64,000 nt of DNA from positions 1 through 64,000 of the forward strand of contig JAUZRN010000012.1 in assembly GCA_030950375.1 (NCBI GenBank). The letters run 5' to 3'. The position numbers and the translations under genes were made by a program. Below the pieces are notes generated by a model, which saw only the letters and a list, made by a program, of their open reading frames with translations, was not told the origin of the DNA and searched no databases. The stretch is from Rhodothermus sp. (lineage in GTDB: Bacteria; Bacteroidota; Rhodothermia; Rhodothermales; Rhodothermaceae). Below, piece after piece: positions 1 through 8,382 of the stretch. The stretch's first letter is position 1; the number at the start of each line of letters is the position of its first letter.

Positions 1-560
1 CGTACCTCATCAGGAAATCCATAACTCCGATTAGGGGGCGGCAGCTGTCGAGGACGACCCGGTGTGCGTCGAAAACTAAACTGGGTTGCGCCTTCTACGA
101 CGAGCTCATAGCTGCTGTTGGTCCGGCGCATGCCCAGCGTGACTGCCTGTTTTCCTTCCCCCAGACGGTAACCCATGCGTTCCACACGAAGCTCGTCCTG
201 CACATAGTGCAAGGTGGCAAGATGAGTAAGGACTTTAGGTTGCGGTAGACTGCTCTGGGGAGGAGGCTCAATCGGTTCGCGCGGGTGCCAGCTGAGCTCC
301 CACTGCAACGGTTGGTCCGTTTCGTGGCGGAAAAAAAGATCTCTGTAGGTCCCCAGATAAATCAGACTTTGCTCATTTCCCAGAAAAAGCGGGAGTTTTC
401 GATCTGATGACGCTGCTGTCTGCTTGAAGAGAAGCAGCGCTTCGAGCAAGGCCGTTTTTCCAGAGCTGTTCGTGCCAAACAGAACCGTGATCGCAGCAAA
501 GCGCACCGGCCCTGTATCCCTCCAGGATTTAAAGTTCCGAAGATGCAGGCTTGTAATCAC
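1..560 (-). CDS. AAA-type ATP-binding protein, C-terminal part cut by the window edge
   Basis: The minus-strand frame is open from the left edge to a GTG at 558-560 that begins V-I-T-S-L-H-L-R-N-F-K-S-W. The N terminus resembles RecF/SMC-like and OLD-like AAA ATPases: a short beta strand ('LHLRNFKSW'), then a Walker A motif GTNSSGKTALLEAL about 24 residues from the start. Walker B and signature motifs would lie outside the window. The frame stays open upstream to a TGA near 685, so a start further upstream is possible, but GTG 560 places the motif where the family has it. The stretch after Walker A reads as a normal globular protein. Such proteins bind and hydrolyse ATP, often in DNA repair or defence; the specific role cannot be told from this fragment. 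Confidence 0.75.
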   Translation of the reverse strand, partial: MITSLHLRNFKSWRDTGPVRFAAITVLFGTNSSGKTALLEALLLFKQTAASSDRKLPLFLGNEQSLIYLGTYRDLFFRHETDQPLQWELSWHPREPIEPPPQSSLPQPKVLTHLATLHYVQDELRVERMGYRLGEGKQAVTLGMRRTNSSYELVVEGATQFSFRRTPGRPRQLPPPNRSYGFPDEV

Positions 561-667
561 GGCCAGACGCGAAGTTTTCTGTTTGATCGTGATGCGTTGG
601 CGGCACGCAGGCAGCTTGCATTTACAAGCATGATCCACAATATAAGGACTTCGAGAAAGCTCGGGTG

Positions 668-692
668 AAAAAAGCTCTTTTTTTCAGCTCTT
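668..692 (-). terminator. Candidate intrinsic terminator
   Basis: Read on the minus strand, AAGAGCT, a GAAAAAAAG loop and AGCTTTTTTC form a 7-bp stem (one G-T pair) ending in a T run. It lies just downstream of the stop of the DUF234-type ATPase gene and upstream of the edge ATPase gene, so it probably separates the two transcripts. Confidence 0.5.
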
Positions 693-730
693 GTCTGAAG
701 CCTTTGCGAGCCGCTCGGTGTTAACGCGCA

Positions 731-2152
731 TCACATCTCCGAAGCGCTCAGCAAATCGTTCAGATCCAATAGAAGGATTTCATCACGCTGCTGACGCAAA
801 AACGCGGGCGAAAATCCTCCTCCTGAAGCCACAAGATACCGAATCCGCTTCGGAAGACGTATCATCTGGCCCAATTGCTTGTGCCGCTGCAACAGCACCG
901 TAAGCACCCGCAAGCCAACCGGACGCCGTGCCCATTTGCACTCCCCTATCGTCCAGCTCCCATCGACATGTTCTGCTACCAGATCAACGTCAAAATCTCC
1001 ACTCCATATACGTCCTGTCCGCACCACCGGAGGCAGTCCAAGCTCCCTGGCCGCATAGCGCTCCAGGTACGTCCGCACCACCTCTTCAAAAATCGACCCC
1101 ATATAGGTGTCCAGCTGCGGCGCGATGAACCGCTCGTAGACCAGTCGGCCCTGCCCGGCCTCAATCAGCGTAGCATGCGGGTAGACAAATCGGTACCAGA
1201 AACGCAGAAAGGGATCCAGAATCCGGTAGCGTCCCCGCTTGCTACGCTGCGGCGCACGGGCGGTAAATGGAACCTCCCGGACTATCAGCGCCAGCTCCTG
1301 CAATACGCTCAGGTACTTCGATGCGGTATGAACGGGCACGCCTACTCGCTGCGCGATTTCGTTCAGCCGGGTACATCCCGAAGCAATCGCTCCCAGCATA
1401 CTTGCATAGACGCGCACGTCGCGTAGCTCCATACGCAGCAAAAAGCGCGGCTCCTCGTAGAGATAACCCTGGACGTCGAGCAACTCGCGCAACAGGTTCT
1501 CCCTGAGCGACAGCGCGGGCGAAAAGCGCCGTAGATAAGCCGGCATGCCTCCGAGCATACCGTAGGCCAGCAGGCGCTCGCGCGGCCCGTAGCCGGGAAA
1601 AAACTGGGCGGCCGCGCGAAAGTCCAGCGGTTGCAAACGCAATTGCCCGGTGCGCCTTCCATAGAGAGGGGAACGTTCACCCAGGACCTCCCGCTCCATG
1701 AAGCCAAGCTGGGAACCACAGAGCACCAGAAACAACTGGCTATGCTGCCCTTCCAGATCCCAGAATCGCTGGATGATCGAGGGGAGCTCGGGAGCTGCCT
1801 CACACAGATAGGGAAACTCGTCCAGGATCACCAGCAGCCGCTCCTGACGGGCCTGCTGGCCCAGATAAGTGAAGACGGTGTTCCAGTCCGAGAAGGTGAG
1901 CGTTCTGAGAAGCGGATCCTGAAAGGTCTGGCGCAGGATTTCTGAAAACTGGCGCAGTTGCTCTGCTTGGGTGCCCTGGGTAGCCAGAAAATACAGGTAG
2001 CGTTTTGCGGCGTGCCGGGCAAACTGGAGCAGCAGTTCGGTTTTGCCGACGCGTCGGCGCCCGTAGACGATCAGCAGTTCGGCCTGCCCGGTGGTCCAGC
2101 GTTGCTCAAGGGCGGTTCGTTCCTGTTCCCGATCGATGAACATGCTCATCAT
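731..2152 (-). CDS. ATPase_2/DUF234-type AAA ATPase
   Basis: About 473 residues. The N-terminal half carries a Walker A motif (GRRRVGKTELL, roughly residues 30-40) and a Walker B-like LLVILDEFPYL, as in the 'archaeal ATPase' family (ATPase_2). A winged-helix segment in the middle (TRLNEIAQRVGVPVHTASKYL) and a C-terminal DUF234-like nuclease-fold region ending in an 'ECKWARRPVG' stretch complete the usual architecture. The E-C-K signature resembles the D-ExK core of restriction-like nucleases. The frame opens with a TTG at 2167 inside a perfect palindrome; I prefer the ATG at 2152 (others at 2149 and 2143). These proteins are widespread and often mobile, and their function is poorly understood. 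A role in DNA-related defence or plasmid-like maintenance is only inference. Confidence 0.8.
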   Translation of the reverse strand: MMSMFIDREQERTALEQRWTTGQAELLIVYGRRRVGKTELLLQFARHAAKRYLYFLATQGTQAEQLRQFSEILRQTFQDPLLRTLTFSDWNTVFTYLGQQARQERLLVILDEFPYLCEAAPELPSIIQRFWDLEGQHSQLFLVLCGSQLGFMEREVLGERSPLYGRRTGQLRLQPLDFRAAAQFFPGYGPRERLLAYGMLGGMPAYLRRFSPALSLRENLLRELLDVQGYLYEEPRFLLRMELRDVRVYASMLGAIASGCTRLNEIAQRVGVPVHTASKYLSVLQELALIVREVPFTARAPQRSKRGRYRILDPFLRFWYRFVYPHATLIEAGQGRLVYERFIAPQLDTYMGSIFEEVVRTYLERYAARELGLPPVVRTGRIWSGDFDVDLVAEHVDGSWTIGECKWARRPVGLRVLTVLLQRHKQLGQMIRLPKRIRYLVASGGGFSPAFLRQQRDEILLLDLNDLLSASEM

Positions 2153-2161
2153 CAGATTGAA

Positions 2162-2184
2162 CTTCAAAGTATTATACTTTGAAG
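2162..2184. promoter_or_regulatory. 23-bp perfect palindrome at the 5' end of the DUF234-type ATPase gene
   Basis: Arms CTTCAAAGTAT and ATACTTTGAAG flank a single central base. It sits 10 bp upstream of the preferred ATG and overlaps the TTG alternative start. Position and symmetry suit an operator for autoregulation or a 5' hairpin in the transcript. No regulator is identified. Confidence 0.55.
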
Positions 2185-2428
2185 TATAAAATTAAGACGT
2201 CTGGTATAGCACTGCAAACCAGAATCCAACAGGTTGCCTGCGGCCGTCTTCAGCAGAAAGCCGCCAGTGGCGGCCGGTCGGACAGAACACAAGGGTATCC
2301 TCGGAGGAGGTGTCTCCGCAACTAAATTCTAAATAGAAACCCTCAGATTGAGGAGTCCAGGTGATAGTCCCGAACCTGAGGTGGGGACAGTTGTCCATTC
2401 GGGAGATACTTGTCCACGCTGAGGGGTA
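2185..2428. other. Intergenic stretch without a convincing gene; possible remnant of an IS end
   Basis: About 240 bp between the flavoprotein stop and the ATPase 5' region. Near 2385-2416 the minus strand has two TGGACAA words close together, and 2385-2396 holds the dyad GGACA-GT-TGTCC; repeated words like these are seen at some IS termini, but no transposase is present. A 68-codon minus-strand frame (2192-2398) has no recognisable domain and is not called. Confidence 0.25.
2331..2353 (-). terminator. Candidate terminator downstream of the sulfide-oxidising flavoprotein gene
   Basis: On the minus strand CCTCA-ATC-TGAGG is a 5-bp stem with a 3-nt loop, followed by GTTTCTATTT. It lies about 75 bp past the stop of the flavoprotein gene. 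The stem is short, so confidence is modest. Confidence 0.35.
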
Positions 2429-3553
2429 TTAGTCGTGCTCAGTGCGGAGGGCCCGCCATTCGTCAAACACGCGGGCAAAGCCGGCGGCCAGCGCTGGTGA
2501 GGGGTCTTCAAGGCGAATGTCGGGCTGGCCGACCGGGGGAAGGCCGTCCGGAAAGCGGATCGTGATGCGGCTGTAGCGCCCTTCGCCGTGGCCGAGGTAG
2601 CATTCAGGCGCCGGCAGGTGGGGGCCTTCGTAGCGGGCCAGGCCAAGGCGGTCCAGAACGGCATCGGCAGCGGTTAGCCCCTGGGCGGTAGCCGCGCCGG
2701 CTGTGCGGGGCAGTGGGGTGAGTGCTGCATCACCCACGACGAACAGGCCGGGTTCGGCGGTCTCCAGGCGCTCGTCCACGGGCACCAGCACTTCGTCGTC
2801 CGGCAGGGTAGTCAGCAGGGGAGCACGGGTGTGCGGAGGAACCACCAGCGCCAGATCGAAGGCGAGGCGACTTCCGTCGGTGAACGTGATCGCCTGATCG
2901 GAGGCAGCGCTCCAGTCAGGCCGACGGCCGAGCTGCACCTCGACGCCAGCCGATGCGCAGGAGCGGAGCAAAAACTCGGGAATGCCGTGCCCCAGCGAAG
3001 CCAGCGGGGCCTCTTCGGGTGTGGTGAGCACAAGCTGTACGTCACGCCGTTGCTGGCGATAGAAAGCGGCCAGCTGCATGGCCAGGCTGTAGGGAGCCGG
3101 CGGGCAGCGGTAGGGCAGGCCGGAGATGACCACGGCCAGGCGGCCACTCCGTAGGCGCGCCACGGCTGCACGAGCGGCCTCGGCCGTCGAAGGGCTCCAG
3201 AACGCAAACATATTCGGTCGCTCGGGCACGGCCGTCAACGCCAGGTGCAGGCCGGGTGCGGCAATGACAGCGTCCGCTTCCAGCATACGGCCCCCGGCAA
3301 GCACGACACCACGGCCTGTAGCCCGTTGCACTTCGGCCGGGTGCACCACGATACCCCGCAACTGTACGGGCTGGCGCCAGTGGGTCGCAGGCGCTTCGCC
3401 CAGCACGGTAGCAATCGTACCCGGCAAAAATTCGGCAACGCCAGTCCGCTCGATCAGCACGATTTCCAGACGATCGCCGGCCCGGTCGCGCAGGCGGCGG
3501 GCTGCAGCCACACCACCGGGGCCGGCACCAATGACGATAACACGTTTCCGCAT
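2429..3553 (-). CDS. FAD-dependent sulfide dehydrogenase / SQR-like flavoprotein
   Basis: 374 residues. The N terminus has a dinucleotide-binding motif IGAGPGGVAAARRL (about residues 7-20), and a second FAD-contact motif LFVVGDAAL lies near residue 270, as in the disulfide-reductase superfamily. The segment GLPYRCPPAPYSLAMQ matches the 'CPPAPY' cysteine region of flavocytochrome c sulfide dehydrogenase (FccB) and sulfide:quinone oxidoreductases. A second cysteine occurs in 'LLRSCASAGVEV'. The third cysteine of classical SQR is not evident, and no Tat or Sec signal is visible, so the protein probably acts at the cytoplasmic face. Expected chemistry is two-electron oxidation of sulfide or a persulfide, passing electrons to quinone or a cytochrome. 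It is transcribed divergently from the molybdoenzyme operon. SQR-like is firm; the exact substrate is inferred. Confidence 0.8.
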   Translation of the reverse strand: MRKRVIVIGAGPGGVAAARRLRDRAGDRLEIVLIERTGVAEFLPGTIATVLGEAPATHWRQPVQLRGIVVHPAEVQRATGRGVVLAGGRMLEADAVIAAPGLHLALTAVPERPNMFAFWSPSTAEAARAAVARLRSGRLAVVISGLPYRCPPAPYSLAMQLAAFYRQQRRDVQLVLTTPEEAPLASLGHGIPEFLLRSCASAGVEVQLGRRPDWSAASDQAITFTDGSRLAFDLALVVPPHTRAPLLTTLPDDEVLVPVDERLETAEPGLFVVGDAALTPLPRTAGAATAQGLTAADAVLDRLGLARYEGPHLPAPECYLGHGEGRYSRITIRFPDGLPPVGQPDIRLEDPSPALAAGFARVFDEWRALRTEHD

Positions 3554-3571
3554 AAGAGCAATTGGATATTA

Positions 3572-3585
3572 CTTGACATTACAAG
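3572..3585. promoter_or_regulatory. Shared sulfur-locus motif, copy 1 (CTTGACATTACAAG)
   Basis: A 14-bp element with inverted CTTG/CAAG ends in the divergent promoter region between the flavoprotein and molybdoenzyme genes. Ten of 14 positions are identical with elements at 16010-16023 (upstream of SulP) and 22361-22374 (upstream of the CstB-like gene); the common form is CWTGWHATTACAAR. It could be an operator or a shared promoter element. Confidence 0.5.
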
Positions 3586-3601
3586 ATGAATCATTTACCT
3601 T
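3573..3601 (+). promoter_or_regulatory. Candidate promoter of the molybdoenzyme operon
   Basis: TTGACA (3573-3578), a 17-bp spacer and TACCTT (3596-3601) give a sigma70-like arrangement 47 bp before the ATG at 3648. The -35 hexamer is embedded in the shared motif at 3572-3585, so a protein bound there would block this promoter. Confidence 0.45.
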
Positions 3602-3647
3602 AAACGCGTACATTGTAAAGACCGTGTAAATCTGAGATGCAGCCTCG

Positions 3648-5294
3648 ATGAACTACGGTTTTCTGATCCGCAACGACCGCTGCATTGGCTGCCATGCCTG
3701 TTCGACCGCTTGCAAAAGCGAAAACAATGTACCGCTGGGCGTCTATCGCACCTGGGTCAAAAGTGTAGAGGTCGGGGTTTATCCCAACGTGCGGCGGCAT
3801 TTTCAGGTCACGCGCTGTAATCATTGCGCCAATCCGCCCTGCGTGCGCATCTGTCCGGTGACGGCCATGTACCAGCGAGACGACGGGATTGTGGAGTTTG
3901 ATCCGGACGTATGCATCGGGTGTAAGGCCTGCCTGCAGGCCTGTCCGTATGATGCCATTTACGTGGATCCGGAGACCGGGACGGCCGCCAAGTGTCACTT
4001 CTGTGCCCATCGTATTGAGATGGGGTTAGAGCCAGCCTGCGTGGTGGTGTGTCCGGAGCATGCGATCATTGCCGGGGATCTGGATGATCCCAACTCGGAA
4101 ATCAGCCGTATGCTGGCCGAGCTGGAGGTGACGGTCCGGAAGCCGGAGCAGGGCACGGCTCCCAAGCTGTTTTACGTGGAAGGCAACGACGCGAATCTGA
4201 CGCCCACGGCCGTCGAGTCGGCTCCACCGACGTTTGCCTGGGCCGACGCGTGGCCGGCGCATGCCTCCGAGGTCGGAGGGGATGGCGCACCTTCGCAGGA
4301 GAGGGCACTCCGGCAGGCTGACGCCGGTACGCCGATTCGGACGCCCGGGCCGCAGGGTGTGCCGGAGTCCGGGCCCATCTTCATTGGCGAAGGGCGCATG
4401 GCCGGGCAGATGACCCAGGTGGCCTACAACGTGCAACATCGGATCCCCTGGCACTGGCCTGTGCCGGCTTACCTGGTGACCAAAGGTATCAGTGCGGGCC
4501 TGTTCCTGCTGATGGCGCTCGGCGTGTTGCTGGGTGGAGTGCCGCCGGTGGCCTCTACCCTGTTATGGGCCGGGCTGGGGACCCTCCTGTTTCTCGGGAT
4601 AACGACGGGATTGCTGGTGTACGACCTGGAGCGTCCTGAGCGTTTTCTGCGCATTGTGCTGCGCCCCCAATGGAAGAGCTGGCTGGTACGGGGCGCCTTT
4701 CTGCTGATCGGGTTTGGCAGTGTGGTCGGGCTGTGGTGGGTGCTGGAAGGTGGTGCCTGGCTGGGCTGGTGGGCCGAGCCGGACGTTGCGCGCCTGGTAT
4801 TACTCGGGCTGGGTGTACCGCTGGCACTGGGAGCAGCGGTGTACACGGCGTTCCTGTTTGCGCAGGCCGAAGGGCGTGATCTCTGGCAGAGTCCGCTGCT
4901 GCCGATCCATCTGTTGGTGCAGGCGGCGCTGGCTGGTAGTGCCTTTGTGCTACTGATGGCTCCCTGGTTAGATTGGGTGCCGTCGTTTGTGACCCTGGCT
5001 CGCTGGACTTTTGGGATCAGCCTGGGGCTCGACCTGCTGGTCACCCTGCTGGGTGAGTTTGGAATGCCGCATGCCTCGGAAGTGGCCGCCCGCGCTGCCC
5101 ATCGCATCACGCATGGTCCCTATCGGCATTACTTCTGGACCGGCAGCCTGCTTCTGGGGCATCTGGTCCCGCTGGGGCTGCTGGGGATAGGAGGGATCTG
5201 GCTTGAAGCGCTGGCCGGATTGCTGGCGCTGGTTGGCCTGTACCTCTATGAGTATGCTTTTGTGATGGCTCCCCAGGAAATTCCCAACAGCTGA
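3648..5294 (+). CDS. Fused Fe-S electron-transfer subunit and NrfD/PsrC-type membrane anchor (SoeB-SoeC-like)
   Basis: 548 residues. Residues 1-170 form a DmsB/PsrB-like ferredoxin with four cysteine clusters: CIGCHACSTAC (from C12), CNHCANPPCVRIC, CIGCKACLQAC and CHFC...CVVVC, predicting four [4Fe-4S] centres. A polar, low-complexity linker (about 170-265) leads into a membrane domain with roughly eight hydrophobic helices typical of NrfD/PsrC/SoeC quinone-reactive anchors. These two subunits are normally separate proteins; here they are one chain. There is no signal peptide, so the Fe-S part faces the cytoplasm. The gene is followed 4 bp later by the molybdopterin subunit and encodes its quinone-linked electron path. 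A sulfite-oxidising (Soe) role fits the neighbourhood; polysulfide or tetrathionate chemistry is an alternative. Confidence 0.85.
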   Translation: MNYGFLIRNDRCIGCHACSTACKSENNVPLGVYRTWVKSVEVGVYPNVRRHFQVTRCNHCANPPCVRICPVTAMYQRDDGIVEFDPDVCIGCKACLQACPYDAIYVDPETGTAAKCHFCAHRIEMGLEPACVVVCPEHAIIAGDLDDPNSEISRMLAELEVTVRKPEQGTAPKLFYVEGNDANLTPTAVESAPPTFAWADAWPAHASEVGGDGAPSQERALRQADAGTPIRTPGPQGVPESGPIFIGEGRMAGQMTQVAYNVQHRIPWHWPVPAYLVTKGISAGLFLLMALGVLLGGVPPVASTLLWAGLGTLLFLGITTGLLVYDLERPERFLRIVLRPQWKSWLVRGAFLLIGFGSVVGLWWVLEGGAWLGWWAEPDVARLVLLGLGVPLALGAAVYTAFLFAQAEGRDLWQSPLLPIHLLVQAALAGSAFVLLMAPWLDWVPSFVTLARWTFGISLGLDLLVTLLGEFGMPHASEVAARAAHRITHGPYRHYFWTGSLLLGHLVPLGLLGIGGIWLEALAGLLALVGLYLYEYAFVMAPQEIPNS

Positions 5295-5298
5295 GACG

Positions 5299-8200
5299 AT
5301 GGCAACGACAACCCTTACGCAGCCGCGGTCCCTGCTGGAACGCCTGCTGCTACGGTTGCAGCGGGCTACGGGCACTGAAACGGCTACCTCGACCGCTTCC
5401 GAAAAGGCGTCGGACGAAACGGCTGAGGCAGCCTCCTGGGGACCGCCCCGATTTTCGCAGACAGAACGGGTCCCCGAACCGGTACAGCTCCAGACGGTGG
5501 TGCACCCGGATGGCCGTATCAGTCAGTATCCACCGCCTGAGAAGTGGGACGACTGGGTGGAATGGGATGGCCAGGCCTGGCCGCGACGGGTGGCGCGACG
5601 CTATACGCTGGTGCCCACCGTCTGCTTCAACTGCGAGAGCGCCTGTGGCCTGTTGGCCTACGTGGATCGAGAAACGCTGGAGATCCGCAAGTTTGAAGGC
5701 AATCCGGTTCATCCCGGAAGCCGCGGACGTAACTGCGCCAAAGGGCCGGCCACCATCAACCAGATCTATGATCCAGAGCGCATTCTCTATCCACTCAAGC
5801 GGGTGGGCAAACGTGGAGAGGGGAAGTGGAAGCGCATCTCGTGGGAGGAGGCGCTCAACGAGATTGCCGAGAAGATGCGCGAAAGCCGGCTGCGCCGACG
5901 AGATGGAATCATGTATCACGTGGGACGGCCGGGCGAGGACGGCTACACGAACCGGGTGATTCAGGCCTGGGGAGTGGACGGCCACAACAGCCACACGAAC
6001 ATCTGCTCTTCCAGCGCGCGGCTGGGCTACACGCTCTGGAGTGGGATCGACCGGCCCAGCCCGGACCATGCACATGCACGGGTGATTCTGCTGTTGTCGA
6101 GCCATCTGGAGACCGGCCACTACTTCAATCCCCATGCGCAGCGCATCATTGAAGGCAAGGAACGGGGCGCCAAACTGATCGTGCTGGACCCCCGGCTATC
6201 CAACACGGCCTCCAAGGCCGACATCTGGCTACCCACCTGGCCGGGCAGTGAGGCCTACGTGCTACTGGCCTGGGCCAATTATCTGATTCAGAGCGATCGG
6301 TACGACAGGGAATTTGTGCGGCGCTGGGTCAACTGGGAGGACACGCTGCGGGCCGTGGCGGAAGGTCAGTTGCCTATTGAAGATGCCGGATTGCGCCAGG
6401 CCATCCAACAGGCCGCTCCGCATTTTTCGTTCGAGCTTTTCGATCGGCTTCTGAAGCATCTGTACGCACCGTTTACGTTCGAGCGAGCGGCGCGCGAGGC
6501 CCAGGTACCCGTGGAACGGATTCGAGAAGCCGCCGAATATATTGCCGATTGTCAGGGCCGGCTGGCCACCCACAACTGGCGCAGCGCTTCGATCGGCAAC
6601 CTGGGAGGCTGGCAGATCACACGGGCCCTGTTCTTCCTGAACGTGCTGACCGGTTCGGTCGGTACCAAAGGCGGAACCGGCCTGAACGCCTGGCACAAGT
6701 TTGTCCCCCGGCCCTTCGATGTGCCACCTCCGGGCAAGGTCTGGAACGAACTGCTGCTACCGCAGGAGTGGCCGCTGGCTTTCTTTGAAATGAGCTTTCT
6801 GCTGCCGCACATGCTGCTGGAGGGGCGGGGCACGATCGACGTTTACTTTACGCGGGTGTACAATCCGCTCTGGATCAATCCGGATGGGTTTGTCTGGTTG
6901 CAGGCCCTGCTGGATGAAGAAAAGATTCGCTGTCACGTCGCCCTGACGCCTACCTGGAACGAGACGGCCTGGTTTGCCGACTACGTGCTGCCTATGGGGC
7001 ATGCGGGCGAGCGGCACGACCTGATGAGCCAGGAGACGCACGCCGGCCAGTGGATTGCCTTCCGGCAGCCCGTCCGGCGCGTAGCTATGGAGCGGCTGGG
7101 TCAGCGGGTACGCTATACCTATGAAGCCAATCCCGGTGAGGTGTGGGAAGAGAACGAATTCTGGATTGAGCTTTCCGCCCGTATGGATCCCGACGGCAGC
7201 CTGGGCATCCGAAAACATTTCGAGAGCCCCTATCGGCCAGGCGAGATCATCACCGTCGAAGAATACTATCGCTGGATCTTTGAAAACCAGGTGCCCGGTC
7301 TGCCCGAGGCAGCCGCTCGGGAGGGGCTGACCCCGCTGGAATACATGCGCAAGTATGGCTGCTTTGAGGTAAAACGGGAAGTCTATCAACCATACGAGCG
7401 TGAGGTAGCGCCAGAGGAACCCGGCGTCGAGATTGATGGCGTGCGGCGGGCAGGCTTTCCCACGCCCAGCCGGAAGCTGGAGTTTTTCAGCCGGACGCTC
7501 TACGAATGGGGCTGGAAGGAGCCACGCTTTACGATTCCCTGGCCGCTGAAAAGCCATGTTCATCCGGACCAGATCGATCGGTCGAAGGGCGAAATGCTCC
7601 TGCTGCCCAACTGGCGGCTACCTACGCTGATTCACACCCGGAGTGCCAATGCAAAATGGCTCTATGAGCTCAGCCACAAAAATCCGATCTGGATGCATCC
7701 GGAGGACGCGGCCCGTATTGGCGTGCGGACCGGAGATCTGGTGCGGGTGGAGACCGAGATCGGCTACTTCGTGAACACCGTCTGGGTGACCGAAGGCATT
7801 AAACCCGGCGTCATTGCGGTGAGTCATCACCTGGGGCGGTGGCGTCTGAAATCCGATATGGGGGTCAATCGCCAGGCTTCCGCCTGGGTTGAGCTGGAGG
7901 AAACCGGTCCCGGCCAGTACCGGCTGCGTCGGAAAGCCGGAGTTGCTCCCTTTGAAAGCTGGGATCCGGATACGCGCCGGATCTGGTGGCAGGAAGTGGG
8001 GGTGCATCAGAACCTGACCCATGCGGTGCATCCTGATCCGGTCAGCGGGGCCCATTGCTGGCTCCAGAAGGCGGTGCGGGTGACCCGGGCCCAACCCGGC
8101 GACCGGCAGGGCGACGTCTGGGTAGATACCCGGCGGTCTATGGAGCTGTATCGCTACTGGGTAGCGCTTACCCGTCCGGCCGCGCGCTTCAGTCCAGATG

Positions 8201-8382
8201 GCACGCGGCGACCGTACTGGCTCAAGCGGCCACTCAAGCCGACGCGAGAGGCCTACCAGTTGCCTGCGCAGGTTTTTGCCCCGACCGAACCCTATCCTTC
8301 GCTGGAGGAGGCCGCTGCCCGGATCTCGGAAGACTTTCTGATCGGCCCCCGCCCGGGCGATCCGGGCCATTTGCAGCCATGA
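5299..8382 (+). CDS. Molybdopterin oxidoreductase catalytic subunit (SoeA/PsrA-like)
   Basis: 1027 residues, DMSO-reductase family. An N-terminal [4Fe-4S] motif CFNCESAC...C (C-x2-C-x3-C-x29-C) lies at about residues 111-150, followed by the molybdopterin-binding folds. The segment HTNICSSSARLGYTLWSG probably supplies a cysteine Mo ligand. The C-terminal molydop-binding domain starts near 'EMLLLPNWRLPTLIHTRSANAKWL'. No twin-arginine signal is visible; the first 60 residues are polar, which suits a cytoplasmic enzyme such as the sulfite dehydrogenase SoeABC and not periplasmic PsrA/PhsA. The 3' end overlaps the chaperone gene start (ATGA). Sulfite as substrate is inferred from the surrounding sulfide, persulfide and rhodanese genes. 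Confidence 0.85.
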   Translation: MATTTLTQPRSLLERLLLRLQRATGTETATSTASEKASDETAEAASWGPPRFSQTERVPEPVQLQTVVHPDGRISQYPPPEKWDDWVEWDGQAWPRRVARRYTLVPTVCFNCESACGLLAYVDRETLEIRKFEGNPVHPGSRGRNCAKGPATINQIYDPERILYPLKRVGKRGEGKWKRISWEEALNEIAEKMRESRLRRRDGIMYHVGRPGEDGYTNRVIQAWGVDGHNSHTNICSSSARLGYTLWSGIDRPSPDHAHARVILLLSSHLETGHYFNPHAQRIIEGKERGAKLIVLDPRLSNTASKADIWLPTWPGSEAYVLLAWANYLIQSDRYDREFVRRWVNWEDTLRAVAEGQLPIEDAGLRQAIQQAAPHFSFELFDRLLKHLYAPFTFERAAREAQVPVERIREAAEYIADCQGRLATHNWRSASIGNLGGWQITRALFFLNVLTGSVGTKGGTGLNAWHKFVPRPFDVPPPGKVWNELLLPQEWPLAFFEMSFLLPHMLLEGRGTIDVYFTRVYNPLWINPDGFVWLQALLDEEKIRCHVALTPTWNETAWFADYVLPMGHAGERHDLMSQETHAGQWIAFRQPVRRVAMERLGQRVRYTYEANPGEVWEENEFWIELSARMDPDGSLGIRKHFESPYRPGEIITVEEYYRWIFENQVPGLPEAAAREGLTPLEYMRKYGCFEVKREVYQPYEREVAPEEPGVEIDGVRRAGFPTPSRKLEFFSRTLYEWGWKEPRFTIPWPLKSHVHPDQIDRSKGEMLLLPNWRLPTLIHTRSANAKWLYELSHKNPIWMHPEDAARIGVRTGDLVRVETEIGYFVNTVWVTEGIKPGVIAVSHHLGRWRLKSDMGVNRQASAWVELEETGPGQYRLRRKAGVAPFESWDPDTRRIWWQEVGVHQNLTHAVHPDPVSGAHCWLQKAVRVTRAQPGDRQGDVWVDTRRSMELYRYWVALTRPAARFSPDGTRRPYWLKRPLKPTREAYQLPAQVFAPTEPYPSLEEAAARISEDFLIGPRPGDPGHLQP

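Noticed and set aside
5299-8382. Calling the molybdoenzyme part of an alternative complex III
   Set aside because: The pentahaem and monohaem cytochromes, ActC/ActF-type anchors and fused ActB Fe-S region are not here; the gene set is that of a three-subunit molybdoenzyme.
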